This document shows positions 47,455 through 60,587 of a DNA stretch of 64,000 bases, one piece after another. Origin of the DNA: Aquilaria yunnanensis (taxonomy: Eukaryota; Streptophyta; Magnoliopsida; Malvales; Thymelaeaceae); NCBI GenBank assembly GCA_039654915.1, contig CM077594.1:102000393-102064392 (forward strand), written 5' to 3'. The notes beneath the pieces are model-generated. The model saw nothing but the letters and a program-made list of their open reading frames with translations. It made no database searches and was not told where the DNA came from. How positions within the stretch are numbered: position 1 is the stretch's first letter; every line of letters starts with the position of its first letter. Both the position numbers and the translations under genes were made by a program.

Positions 47455-48475
47455 AAAAATTTATTTATAGAACAAATTCACAACACTAAAAGAACATACT
47501 CCTAAGATGAAAAAAGCATATTTACAAAGTGAATAGAACAAATCCCTATTGCCGAAGCCCTTCTTAAAATTAATTTGTAAAGAACAAATTTGCAACACTA
47601 AAAGAAACATTCCTAAGTTAAAAAGAACACATTCAAAACATAAAAAAGAACGTATTGCTATGAAAGAACAAATATGCACTATGAAAAAACAAATAGAAAC
47701 TGAAAATGAATTAGGAACAAAAAATATAAGAACTAGAAATATTAAAAAAAAGTTAGTCTAAAGGAACAATCAAGAAATCTTAAAAGAATTGACACCTCCA
47801 AGAAAAAGGATAAAAATGGGAAATATAAAAAATATTTATTCAGAATAACAATAAAAATGTAAAATAGCAGATATTTCATCTTAAAGAACAAACAAGAACA
47901 ATATAAATGAACTATTCCAGAAAATGAACAAACATGAACATATCAAACAACATATACTTCATAAAAAGTCAAACCAAAACATATAAAAGAATAGATACTT
48001 CATATATAGGGAAAAAAATGCAAGAGCAATGAGAAATTGATAAGGAACAATTTTTTAAAAAAAAAAAACAATGGTGCATAAAAAAAATATAGGAACTGAA
48101 AAAGACTAGAAACAAAAATAACATGAGAACTAATAGTGTGAAAACAAACATAAGAACATTGAATATGCTCTTTTGCACTAACTACACAGATGTTTTTCTA
48201 TAAATGAAAGTATGTTAGATAAACAACAAGTAATAATTAGTCTATAACAAGAAAATAGATATTATTTGATGATAAAACAATGGAAATATCAAAATATATC
48301 AGACATCAATCAAGGATAACATATAAAAACTGAAAAAAAAAATACAATAATGTATAAAAGAACATATAAAAATAGAAACAACATAAATAAAAGAGTATTA
48401 GAACCAACAGTGTAAGAATATAGCACAAACAACTATATATCATAGTATAGTATAATTCATGCCCATTTACAGTAA
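47455..48475. repeat. A-rich, strand-asymmetric (AAGAACA-type) low-complexity tract
   Basis: About 1 kb in which the plus strand is dominated by A with regularly recurring GAACA, AAGAACA and AAAAGAACAT motifs and comparatively little T. Frames across it (for example 47549-47761) are lysine/isoleucine-rich and not credible genes. A smaller tract of the same kind lies at about 29510-29950. It may be decayed tandem repeats or the interior of a non-autonomous element. Confidence 0.6.
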
Positions 48476-49164
48476 AAACTCGTCAATTGCAAGTAGTTTA
48501 TGAACAACTAACGCTATAGGTCTAGTTTGTGCTGGTTTTGAAGTTGCTCGTTTCGAAGCTTTTTCCTCTTGGCTGGTTGGGTTAATCTTTTTTGAGCTTC
48601 TTTGTATTTCTTATTGGGTTTGATCATGGAATTTGTTGCTGGGCTAGAAGCATGCAAAAGATGAGAAGCCATATTTTCTAGGATCTGAGCATCAAAATCA
48701 AAATATGAACAAACAAAGAATAGGATAAACAATAAGTAAGACTTCCAGCTTCTGTGCTGCTAGGGCTTCTTTGCCAGTTGATTTTGATTTTTTTTTTTTT
48801 CTAGGCGTATTACTGCAAGGAGTCACAAGAGAAATAGGAGGGAGTAAGAAATTGGCAACATAGGCTGCATAGTGCATATCATTGAAACAAATGCAAATCG
48901 CGGGAGGAAATAGGCACCAGAAAAAAAAATGCTATTGGGGACGAAGATCGCAGCAGAATCTGAGACAGTTTTGCTGGAGCAGAATCTGGTGGTAGGTTTT
49001 ATAAATTTGTGCATTTTAAGGCGCATGAGTAAATATGTAATTTTTGTGATTCCATGCAAACTGGCGTGATTGCTTAATTTTGAAGAATATTTGTAAAATT
49101 GTAAATTTTTGTATTCTATAGGGGTAGCGCACCATGCACAAGATATGTATAACACCTAACATTC
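48476..49164. other. Spacer with unassigned minus-strand frames
   Basis: Minus-strand frames at 48514-48732 (basic, KKYKEAQKRL-type) and 48823-49155 were seen, but no family was recognised. Confidence 0.35.
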
Positions 49165-49460
49165 AATTCGTTTTTATTCTCTTATTTTTTTTTATTTGAA
49201 ACTAATTTTAATTAAAATTTAATATTATATAGCTGCAATAATCCATTAAAAATATAATTTTTATAATCTTAATAAATTTTTATGAAATTTTCTAGTTTAA
49301 AGGCTTACAAAAGAAAAATTTATAAAAATTTAATAATATCATAAAAATTTACTTTCAAATGGATTATTGTACCTACATAATATTTATTTTCTAATAAAAT
49401 TAATTTTAAATAAAAAATAAAAATAAAAATAAATCAATTGACTTAAGTTAAGATGAATTA
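49165..49460. mobile_element. ATTCGTTTTAATTT MITE family, copy D
   Basis: AATTCGTTTTTATTC at the left and ACTTAAGTTAAGATGAATT at the right, with the family's internal GCAATAATCCATTAAAAAT. The most distant of the four copies in position. Confidence 0.7.
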
Positions 49461-50571
49461 ATTGAATAAGAAACATATATCGGTGCTAATTTACAAATAC
49501 GATGGACAGTACCAAAAATTTGTGAGTTCAGGAAATAGACGGGTCGGGCACGTGATGTTCAGCTGAACCCATTTTCTGCAGCATTTATGATTCAAGTTCA
49601 ACGAACCTTTCGTATGTTTGATTGAACTTTCAATAGGAAAAAAAAATCATTACTTTTACAGACATACACACATGTAAGTGCAGTTAATTTAGACGGTTTG
49701 CTGATCGTTTGATAGATATTTAAAACATGTATACAGTTTCTTTTGGATTAATTTTAATGCATTGTAGTGCATTATTTTTATAAAAAGTAAGTGTTTCTTA
49801 AAATTATCAATTTATTAAAATTTTACATTTTAAGATGTGTAACAAAGTAAATTTTTAAGGTATTTTTAGTCAAAATAATTTTTTTATTAATTTTTTAACT
49901 TGACTAAACTAAAAAAACAAAAATTAATTAAAAAACGTTTGATTTTCATAAAAGATGTTATAAAATTACTGTTTAAACTTATTACATAGTAGAGTTTTAG
50001 CAAATTGATGATGTTGGCAAATAAACCCTTTATGCAAAATTAATGCAAAAGTGACCCTAAAATAATAAGCCTGGGCTTAGTTTGTTGTCGGAGAAATCGT
50101 CTAACTAATGTTACTTTTTATTTTTTAAGAATCTAATTAATCTTACAGATCACAATAACTTTGGAGGTTAACAGACCAGATTAAAGTGCCCGGCCCATTA
50201 ATTGTTTACGAACTAGGTAATCTCGATTGATCGTGCATGGACATGCACCTTTTTTTCTGTCTAAAAGAAGCAATGTTCAGAAAGGTACAAAAACCTTCCA
50301 GGAAGAGACCAAAAGTAAAGGAGAGGAAAGAGTGGCCATCAAGCATGCCAAGCCAACAAGACCAGATACAGAGAAACAGTCCAACGAAGCAATTAGGACA
50401 CGAACAAAGGAGGACACGGTCAGGTTTTTCTGCGCCTTCATTCCTTTCCCAGAGGACATTAACCACGGTCCAAAGCAACCCCGAGCCTAATAGGAATCAA
50501 TTTCTGCAAAAACATGAGAAAGTTCCAAAGCCTTCTTTCTTTATAGCAGTCTCTTCTTTTCTTTTCTTTTT
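49461..50571. other. Spacer with a GC-richer stretch
   Basis: About 50220-50540 is GC-richer and open in several frames on both strands. The overlapping frames have no family match I can recognise. It could be a gene relic or a promoter. Confidence 0.35.
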
Positions 50572-51797
50572 GGCCAAACTATACACTTAGCACTAAAACT
50601 TAGCTAACTTAAGCGAGTTGATCCACAATTCACTACTCAGTAAAATATTGATCCTTAAACTTTGAAAAATTATGCAAGTTAGTTCAATTGGTACTGTAGA
50701 CAAAAAATAATATTAGATGGAACTAAGGTGGTTGTGGTTGGGTCTACCTAACTACAAAACAAAGAAGACTCAGGGAGTAAAACATATGAAAATAAAAGAT
50801 GAGAGACTAGGCTAAGAAGTTGGCAGTTGGCTGATGGTGAATTGGGTCACGAGTTAGGTTCACTGGTTGAGAATGGATCACGATTTGATCACTGCTCTCT
50901 TCTTTTCCTCCACAATTTTCCGATGATAGATGGTGGGACTAGAGTAACGGCAATTTGCGCTTCTTGTGGATTGAATCATCAGCAATAGAGAGGCTTTGGT
51001 CAGATTGGATCGGTAGTGGGATTAAAGGAGGCAGCAGGTTCGATTCTCCCCCTGGTTTGATCTCTAGCAGACGGATCAAAGCGCTTTGCGGTGCTAGGTT
51101 GGTGACAATAGCAGACGGCAAAACCTGGGTGTGGAGGTAGTGATGTGGGGATGACTTTTGCTACTGGATAGATGTGATGCGTGGCAAATAGGAATGTCGG
51201 GAAAAAGCTATAGGCGCTAATTGTCGTTCACTACCAATTGCTATAGTGGATTTATTGAAGTAACTGAAATGTCTATTCAATGGCCCCTCAACTACCAATT
51301 GGCTGGGACGCCGGGTTTGTAATCCGACACTAGCCCCAGCCCAGCTCCCAACCTCGGTCTCAGTCCTATTCCAAGTCCAAGAACTCGTCAAGCTCACAAG
51401 AACACCATTGATTGGTTTTCTGTTAAATCTTGTTTTTGTACTTCATGGGACCAACTCATATACAGATGAAATTGTGACTGAGAGAGGGAATGATTACAAG
51501 CTCTACTATGATGGTAAATCATCGGTCCGGCCTCCGACCTTTGCCTACCATCATGTCAAAGTTCTTGATGGCTTCTAGCTTTGACAGACCATTTCCGTGA
51601 AGAGCATACTTGCCACCTTCACATCAGCCATCTATAGCCACCTCAACACTGTATCATTGTCGTCTATTGTCTACAATACAAATTGGACTAATTTGCATAT
51701 ATTTTTGAAGTATAGGGTCTAATATTTACTGAGTTGTGAGTTGTTGACCAACTTGCTTTAGTTGGTAAAATTTAGGGGTTAAATATATAGTTAGGCC
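50572..51797. mobile_element. Mutator-like element (non-autonomous, Pack-type candidate)
   Basis: Ends are inverted copies over about 125 bp: GGCCAAACTATA at the left against GGCCTAACTATA at the right. Shared TGATCC/TGGTC, ACTCAGTAAA and ATTGTAGAC-type blocks continue inward. The flanking 9-mers TTTCTTTTT (50563-50571) and TTTCTGTTT (51798-51806) match at 8 of 9, the duplication size of Mutator-like elements. The interior is GC-richer with short open frames (for example 50955-51140) but no transposase. Captured host sequence is possible, donor unknown. Confidence 0.75.
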
Positions 51798-53899
51798 TTT
51801 CTGTTTTTTTTTCCCTCCCTTTATTTCTTTATTATTATTATTATTATTTTGGGTGTAAAGTGCTCAATTATTATACCTACCACACACACACACGTATTGA
51901 TGAAATTAAAATTAAACAATAATTGTACCGCAATTGGTGCGCTTGTCTTTGCATGACTAAATTGCTTAATTCAGAAAGGCAAAAATCATAACAAACAAAA
52001 AAAAAATATTATCGTTTGTGACTCGCCAAATCAACCACTATTCTTTTTCAGCTTAAATATGTCACTCATGTTTCAAAATGGGCAAATTAGCCACTCTATG
52101 TTATTGTGAGAGTAATTTTATGTGAAATGAGTATATAATTAAAAAATTATATAATTTTTTAAGATAAATGATAATATTAAAATATAAAAAATTAACAATA
52201 GTTAATTTTCTAAATTTGATGTTGATTGAAAAAACATATATTCTTTCACTTTGCAAGTTATAATTGTAAAGAAGTGATTAAATCTATGGTCTCCAGTGCA
52301 TTTTTCAATATATGAAAATTAGTAGTCATTTTGTTAAATAAAAAATTCTTGAACAATAATTAATTAATAAAGAATATACAAATAGAAAATCACGAGAAAA
52401 TCACTAATTATCTATTAACTCAAATGAGAAGAATTTGAAAGTTTTCATCTTATTTTAGGAATGACTCTTCTAATTTCTTCTATTTTAGCTTTAAAAATAT
52501 CCTAATAAGAAAAATAGTTACCGTAACTAATATATTATCTTCTATCCAATTGAAGAGCTTGATATTATGTACCTAACATATTAGTCACAGTGACAATAAA
52601 CCACCATACCATGGTCCTTAATTTTGGTAGTTACTCTAATAAAATTTCAAAATTGTGAAGATGAAAAGAAAAAGAGAAGAATAGCAAATTTCAAAAATAA
52701 AAATGGTTAGGGTAAAATCTTATTATGTCTTTTGAAAAATATAATTTATGGAGTAATTTATATGTTAGGGTAAAATCTTAAACAATAATGAAAACCTAGA
52801 ACTTCAAAATGTAATTAGTCCATTGGTTTTAACTTCCAAAATGAGGGTAGCTATTGGTTTATTGAGACCTTAGAGGATTTTTAAGATGTTTCCAAAATAG
52901 AATGGTGGTAAGAGTAATTTTAAATAAATATCAGGGGTATTTTGTAATTCACCCATTCTTTTTACCACTTATGTGTGTATATTATTATTCAGGTTTTCAG
53001 GATATTTCATAAAATATATAATTACTAATAATGTAGGGAGTGGCCATGGTCCTCCTTTGATGTTAATATTGTTGCAATATGAATGATAGTCCCTTGAACC
53101 CCAAACAAAATATCTATCATTTTCCGAGTTGGGGCCGGATACAATACAAATGGCAGTATTGGCATGTGGCGGGACATAGCTCAACGTTTAATTCCCGTTC
53201 ATCTGGCAACAGGAACATGAAAAGCACCCGCTCCTGCGTTCCAGGTAGTACTGTTAAGTGGGTTTTGTTTGTCGACTCTCTGACTCTGGCTCTGGGAGCT
53301 TGTCATTTCGTGAAACAGTAAGTGCACATGTCACAAACTGGTGACAAGTGGACACAGGAAATATGACACTTGTCAAAGAGACGTAGAAATGGGACAAGGA
53401 AGGGCAACAAATATTGGAAGCCTGCCGGGGAGTATCTTTCCGACCCAAGTGTCTATTTCGCCAAACTTACTTCAAAGTTTTTGTAATTAACCGCATATGT
53501 TTTTTACATAGATACCCCAAATTGCACATGCCAATGCCATGGAATCATTAGTTAGATTATTGATTTATAGTTGATACTCACTAATTGTATCGCACTAAAA
53601 GATTGATGATGGAAAGGCCCGAATATAAACACTTCGAAGCAAGGGCACAAATTCCAACATTTTAAGTTGAGGGAGTGGATTCAAGTTTTTCTTCATAGTT
53701 ATATTACGTTAACTAAAAATATGTAAATATCAAAATTAAACAAAAAAAAACGTTCTTTAATACATGCAACCCAATGTTATTCAAAAAGAGTGAAACTTCT
53801 TCAATATACCTCTTGCATGATTGCATAGAGATTTGAAGCATAAAAAATTCTTCCACAGACAAACTATTGTACCATAAGCAAAGTTTTAAAACCCTCAAA
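51798..53899. other. Spacer
   Basis: Mostly AT-rich. 53020-53460 is GC-richer, but its frames (for example 53079-53321) have no recognisable domain. GTTAGGGTAAAATCTTA occurs twice (52708 and 52765). Confidence 0.4.
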
Positions 53900-55446
53900 C
53901 CAAAACCATAAGCTCACGGTTGTCACTTATAATGTGGTAAGTATGGGTCAATCTCACGAGAATAGATTTGTTTTAATTGACAATTACCACTAATTGTAGA
54001 CCTAATTTTAGCTAAACAATCAAAGTTAAGAGATAAAAGAGATTAAATTAATCTAAATTATACTATTACTAAACAAGAGTAAACATAAACAATACAATTT
54101 TGAATTTTTGATAAATTAATGAAAATACACTTCCTGTGGGTTTCACTACTTAGCTTAGTTAGCTAGTGAATTATGGTCAATATCTTAATTTTCCTATTTG
54201 TTGGTGAAGTGATTTAATCTGACTCTCACTTTTTCAAGTTAAGGGTCATTCTCTCAAGTTTGAACTAAAATAGACTCTTATCTTATCCTAGCCTAAGAAA
54301 GGCATTATAAGTTTAAATTACCTTAACCTAGTGTCCTAGACTAGTCTCCTAACAAGCCCATGGTCACTACACTCATCTCATAATTCTAATTCTTGTTAAT
54401 CTTTCCCAAGACTTAAGTAGAATCTAAGGTGCAATTGACTAGACCCTTAATCAATCAACACAACAATAAGCTTAAGAAGAGGAGTAAACAAGCATTGAAG
54501 GAAAATCCAAAACAAATAACCATTCATTCAACTAGCATAATCATGTCAAGTAGCTACATCCATGGAGAGTGCAAGAGAAACTAATCTATCCTCAAACTAA
54601 AAGAAAACATAAAAATAAAAGAAATAACTTCCATGGCTAGCTACAAGGAAAAGGAAAGAAAGAACCAAAGTAGACTTAATAGAGATTGATCCCTCGAGTC
54701 TTAAAGAAAGTCTCTTTGAGCACTCCAAGCCTTCTTCAATTGAACTCTCCAATGGTAGCCTCCTCCATGAGAAAGAATTAGAGAATGAAGAAGATGATGC
54801 TCTACTATCCTTTTATTCAAAAGTTGTGTTTCTTTCTTTTAATTCTAGCTTTTTAACCCTTATCTAAGATGTTGTGATCTTTGTAACCTTATAAAGGGCT
54901 AATTGGAAGGTAGGTAAGTGAGAATTGAGACCCACTTGATGTAGAAATGCTCCTAAGTCCCGAAATGGTCTTCCCTTTCATGTATGGATAAAGTGTGGCC
55001 GCATTTCCACTTATCGGATTGATTTTCCAGCTTCAAACTGTGGTTGCACTTTTTTTTTTTTCTATTTTGACACCTTCAGTACCTTTTGTATTTTTAGAAT
55101 AACTTTTTCTATCAATGTTCGATTAAGGTGATTCAAGAACCCACTAGAAGCTAAGAAAAAGGGTAATAACTTTTATTCTTTGAAAAAAACCTAAATCTAT
55201 CAATAAAAGGTCCAAAATTGGCCTATAAGATACCTCTTTTCTTAAGATTTCTTTGTCTTTATTTCTCTCATCCTCCTTCTTTATTTCTTCATCCAAATAT
55301 ACCTCAAATTTATGTATATGACCACTCAAACCTTCAAAATATGCAACATAATGTACAAAACATAAAATGTGACTAAGATCTAGCAAATTCAATAATAATT
55401 TAGCACAAAAGTGGGTAAAATATATAGAAACATTATGTGACTGTCA
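53900..55446 (-). repeat. 3' LTR of the Gypsy-like element
   Basis: Begins (minus) TGACAGTCACATAATG at 55446. A TTTATAAGG TATA-like box lies near 54895. Toward the low-coordinate end it has the ATTGACCCATACTTACCAC-type stretch common in such LTRs or their borders. The outer end is not fixed. Confidence 0.55.
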
Positions 55447-55460
55447 TACCCCACACTTAG
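55447..55460 (-). promoter_or_regulatory. Polypurine tract of the Gypsy-like element
   Basis: Minus-strand AAGTGTGGGGTA lies immediately before the LTR start, where plus-strand DNA synthesis is primed. Confidence 0.6.
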
Positions 55461-56943
55461 ATATTTGCTAGTCCCTAGCAAATGCAACCTACAAAACTAA
55501 AGAAAACAAACAAAACACACAAACTAACAACTCATACACACCAAACTATGAAAATATACATTTGACAAACTTAACTTGGAAGAAATTAGTGAAAGGAGAA
55601 AAAGTCAAGTCTTTGTTAACAAAGGTAGAAGATACTCCCTAGGTGTTTACACTATCTTTTAAAGGTGAAGTTACTATAATAGTTTTGCTTTGTGTTCTTC
55701 CTTTATGACCTTTTTAGGGGATCCATCTTTCCTCTGCTAGTATTCCCAAGGAAATTTGCATGCAAATATAGATCCAATGTCCTTTATACAAGGTTATGAT
55801 GAGGTTGAGTTTAGTCAATATAGGAATTGGAAGAAGGCTTTTTATGGTGGAGCTAAGGGAACTAGTGATACATCTACACATGAATATGGGCATTTAGAAA
55901 CAAATCCAAACACCCGAACCTCTAATTTCAATACTAATTTCTAAAACAACCAACAAACACCACAACCAACTTCCTAATCATGAAAATGAGCTCAAAGAAT
56001 GATAGACAGCCAGTTTTAGACTTTTATTACTAACTTAAAGTTTACAATTATATATATTTTTTCTTTTTTAAAAAAACTTTATTTTGTGAGGGCCTTTTTA
56101 CTTTGAGCTCGCTTTTTCCTTTTTCACTAAGTCACAATCAACTAAATGATGTCTAAAACTCAACCCCTAATCAACATCAAGCTTACTCAAGCAATGCAAA
56201 TTCACAAACACCAATATCTTCCACTTTTGTAATTAAATACATACCAACCCACAAAAATCCCAAGGTCTTCCCCCATACTTGTTCTCTATTTTACCTACAC
56301 CAAAGTACTTACTTTCATTCCTTACCCACTATTAAAACAAGCATTACTAGTTCCAAGGACAATAAATGAATCAAAGTGAAGTAACGGTTAAGTACAAGAG
56401 TTTAAATAAAGAATTAAGCTTAAAAGGTTCAAAGAGGTTCACTAAGGGATAATACATAAGGTTGGCCATTTGGTAAATGATTAGCCATAAATTGCCATTT
56501 TTATCCCTACATTTACACATAAAGAGCAAGGTTACATGGGTCTTTAAGACCTCCACAACCTAACAACGTCTAGGTTAAAACACAGAACAAGCTTTCTCAA
56601 CAAAGAATTTCACACAATCTATAATTATTAAGGACTCGAAGTACTCACAGAGTAAAAACAATATTCTCTACCTAAGTTAACAAAAAATAGATTTTAACTT
56701 CTTTTAAAAGTTTAACAACCAATCCAAGTTTGTAAAACATATGATCAATGATGGTATTTACTCAAGTTTAGTTCCTAAATGCAAAAAAATAACCAATATG
56801 CATATGATAAGGAAATAAATATGCATGTAATGTTATGAGAAAATAAAAAAAAAATCACCAAAACTAGTCTAAACAAATAATACAGAACTAAATGTCAAGT
56901 CCTAGAAAAACACTCAAATAAGCATAATTCAAAAACACATTTC

Positions 56944-57809
56944 TAAGGGTGAAAGCATAACCCGTAGCCCGATTTTTTACCTAAACCCGAACAAAAAAAG
57001 TGGGTCGGGTTCAAGGGGGAAGAAAGTATGCTTTTTAACCCAATCCGACCTTACCCGACATTTTGAGCCTAAGTCGGGTTAGGGTCCGGCTAAACCCGAC
57101 AAACCTGAAATTGTATATGGTCTAGGATTTGAATGTGACAGTATTGAGAATGTGAGATTATAAATAGATGGGACTTAACAAGCAGAATGAGGATAGGTAA
57201 GGGATTAAGAGTGTAATTAGCCATTTTTCTTTAATTCTTCCTCCAACCCTAGATTATAATTCACCTTCTATCATCTTTTCTCTCTCTCTTGGCTTTTTCC
57301 CTATTTTCGCATCTTTTTCTCAATTTTACCTCTCTTTTTCTTTTCTCATCTTCTCGCCATCTCCGTTATCTTCGTTGTTGTTTCCGTTCCTTGGCTCATC
57401 ATCATTCTACGCCCTCTTTGATGTCGTTGTTTGGTGCTCCTTAACCTCGTCGTTCATCATCTTCTTCGTCGTCCGATGCACTTCCTCATCATCCACCACC
57501 GTTCTAGTCATCTATTGCCGTTCTCGTAGTCCATAATCCATCACCGTTCTTGTCGTCCATCGTCCACCACCGTCACGCACTTCCTTGTTGTCTGCTGCCT
57601 AGTCGACTCACTCACCACCTTCGCACGAATCATGATGGTCAGGTGAACCTGATTAATACCGATCCGATTCTAATTAAATTGTGTTCAGGTCCAGTTGGGT
57701 TTTATATTTATTTGGGTCGGTTTTGGGTTACATAAAAGAGAAAATAGTATACATATTTCGAGTCGAGTTTCGACCCAAACTCAAAATTCCGACCATACTT
57801 TCACCCTTG
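56944..57809. mobile_element. Non-autonomous hAT element in the Gypsy interior
   Basis: Ends are TAAGGGTGAAAGCAT and, on the other strand at the right, CAAGGGTGAAAGTAT. Flanking octamers are CACATTTC (56936-56943) and CATATTTC (57810-57817), 7 of 8 identical, the hAT duplication size. Both subterminal zones carry GGGTCGGGTT / AACCCGACC motifs. The interior (57240-57640) is CT-rich leader-like sequence without a transposase. Confidence 0.8.
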
Positions 57810-58914
57810 CATATTTCTTTCAAACTTAAAATCAACATTGTCCACAATGTTGACAAAAAAATAAAAATAAATGAGATTGTGTTCCAAGAATCATACTTGG
57901 GAGGCGAATGTTCCTACCTCCAATTACACCTACTCAAACTCTTGGTGATGGTGGCATTTCATTTTTTTTTTCATGTTTGCTTTTGATTTTTCCACCACAC
58001 ACTTACAAAAAGTACAAAGAGCAATTAAGAGAAACTTTTTCTAAAACTCAACTTATTGAAAAAATAACTAAAAACTCAAATGATGGAAGAGATGTTGGGG
58101 TGCCTCCCAACAAGTGCTTGATTTATTGTCACTTACTAGACATCAACTTCATCCAAGGGCCTAAGTCACCCCTTTCAGTCTTGTGTCATCCAGAACATAT
58201 AAATTTTTGTGTTGTGCGCTTCCAAGCTCCACCAAGCTACATTTCCACGAAATCCTCCATGGCTTGCATTTCTACTTATCAATCTAACCCTATTGACATT
58301 TGTCCAACTTGAACATTTTCACATATTCCTCTTGGACATCTTGAGGATAAATGTGAGATAAATCATACAAGAGTTGTCTTAGCTCTTCCCCTGTAACTTT
58401 AACCACCTCAGATTCTTGAGTGTTTGCCTATTCAATTAAAAGCTTTACATCCTTCTTTGGTTCTTCCAAAACAATATCTTCAAGTTGTTCCCCTTTTCTT
58501 AAAGGTGTGCTATCATTGTCATTCATTTAGCTCCAATTGGTGTCAAAAGAAAGACCAAGTGGTGCTTCCTCTCGTTATAGGCAATAAACATCCAATACCA
58601 TTTGTGCAACTTGAGTTCTCATTAACCTCAATAATATCTTTATGTGGTTTATGTGGGTTTCCAAATAGTGCAACCTCTTATCTATATAATTGAATCTTTC
58701 CATAATTTTCATGATAAATTCTCTTATTATATCTTCCAGTGAAGGCTTGGCTTATTCATAGTTTACTTCACCCACTATATCCTTTTGTATAATTATATCC
58801 TCAAGTGTAACTTTAAGATTTGCTTTTGACTCCAATGGTGAATCTTTAAGTTAAGTCATGACCATGGCAATTTGGTGAAAATGAACTTGTATAGATCTAA
58901 ATATAGCTTCCATG

Positions 58915-59109
58915 TTAGTCCAACACTTCTCCAAATTGTTGCTTTTTTTCCTCATACTTATTGGAGTATGCCATTGTGCTCAAAATGAACTCATTCAACA
59001 TATCCTCCAAACATGGGCTGCTCTCCATTTCTTGGCACATAATATCCCAATGTGATTGTTGCATGAACCAATTGTTTCCATAAGCTCCATCATCATTCTT
59101 ATATAACAA
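58915..59109 (-). pseudogene. Gag remnant of the Gypsy-like element
   Basis: A 64-residue open frame with a glutamine/glutamate-rich helix (DMLNEFILSTMAYSNKYEEK). It resembles the region after the gag core in Athila/Tat elements, where gag proteins package element RNA. Flanking sequence in the same frame is broken. The match is weak and rests mainly on context. Confidence 0.4.
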
Positions 59110-59301
59110 GGGTGGAAGTGGTTCAACATCTAATGTCCTCCATATTTAAAATTTTGGTTGTAAATATAGTGGCCTTGCTCATATATAGGCTTCCATGAAT
59201 GGTAGGCTTTAAAATCCAGGAGGCCACTTCCTCTCTAAGAGGTATGTCGCTCAAATGGCTAAACACCCTCATATGCAACCATGTCATCCCATTAATAATA
59301 T

Positions 59302-59435
59302 CACTACTAAAATAAAGATATTTTTCAACTGCTATTTTACTAACTGTTAAACCATTGGTAATTACCTATGCGTTGGATCATTGGTAATATAATTTAGTAA
59401 CTACCAAGGGCCATGCGTTGGTAAACAATCCCTTT
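59302..59435. mobile_element. CACTA left-end fragment
   Basis: CACTACTAAAATAAAG at 59302 is followed by GTTAAACCATTGGTAATTAC-type subterminal repeats to about 59430. No matching right end was found downstream, so it is a one-ended fragment, inserted in the Gypsy interior and later truncated. Confidence 0.7.
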
Positions 59436-60587
59436 ATCTAAGATAGCCTATTCCACCTAAGGGATTAAAAAAGTTGGGATTGAATGGAAACTTTTAAAAA
59501 ATTTTAAGGCGCAACAAGTAATAAAGTGTTGATTTTGATCCATTGGTCTAAAGTAATAGAAGTAACAAGATCTAATGCCTCAAATTGATTATGATAACAA
59601 GGGGAATAAGAAAAAAAAATAGATGGCTAAGGTTCATACATGTCACGTAGACATGTGAGCAAAAGACGGGTGTGGTAGGGTGAGGGAGGCCGAGCTCGAT
59701 AATAACCCCTACCAATCCCATCGGTAATGGCCAAGGTTAGCAATGGTATCGGCGAGTTTCAAGTGGCTGGTGGCTTTACGATGAAGTGATGATGAAACCT
59801 AATTTGCTGTTGTTATTCTCTTTGGTATTTTCACAAACACCTCTCTCATCTAACCCGTGGTTCAAGCCACAAGCTTTGATCATCCCTCTCGATCACTGAT
59901 ATCTCGATTTAGCGTGCATAATATAGGTTTGAATTTGAACACTAGAGCCAATTTTTGTTGCTTTTGCTTTTAGCTTTCAAATATGCTTGTTATTAGGTCT
60001 TACTTTTTTTTTTGTTTGTCGATTTTGTTAAGTCTCTGCTTGTTTTCATCTTGGTGCTCACACGGTGAAATTAACAACTATTTTTGCACCAGTGCCATTG
60101 CGAATGACTGTTTATTTGCCATCATTAAACCCTCCTAAAAGTCGACCAAAAGAGAAAAGGTAAAGATGTACCAAAATATGTAAAATACATTTGTGAGCTT
60201 GACGTTAAGTGATTATGAACAAATAATTTTGGTCATTTGCTCTATTTCTCACACATTTTATCCATACATCTTAATTTCTCAAGTTGGAAGATAAAAACTA
60301 AGGTAAGGAATTTTTTTAGATAATTCTGATGTATACTTTGCTAATGACTAGCTACAGATTTAGGTCTTACTGAGTAACTTGAAAAGGAATTGCATGCGAT
60401 ACCATGCCTATAAAGACTCATAAGCATGAGCATGAGAGTTTATACCATATTGACATATAAGCATGGATATTAAGAAATGAGCATGAGGCTTCTTTTCTTC
60501 ATGATAAAGTATGCTCACCACAGCAATCAAGTTTCATTATATTAATGTACAAACAACCATTCTTATCTTAAGAGTCTACAGGTATCG
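59436..60587. other. Unassigned sequence between CACTA end and 5' LTR piece
   Basis: No gene recognised. It may be the remaining interior of the truncated CACTA element (GC-richer at 59640-59780) plus foreign spacer, since it does not match the other LTR. Confidence 0.35.

Noticed and set aside
51030..51056. GGTTCGATTCTCC resembling a tRNA B box
   Set aside because: No convincing A box or cloverleaf around it; lies in Mutator-like element cargo.
53079..53321. 80-residue plus-strand frame
   Set aside because: No domain or coding pattern; overlaps minus-strand frames equally well.
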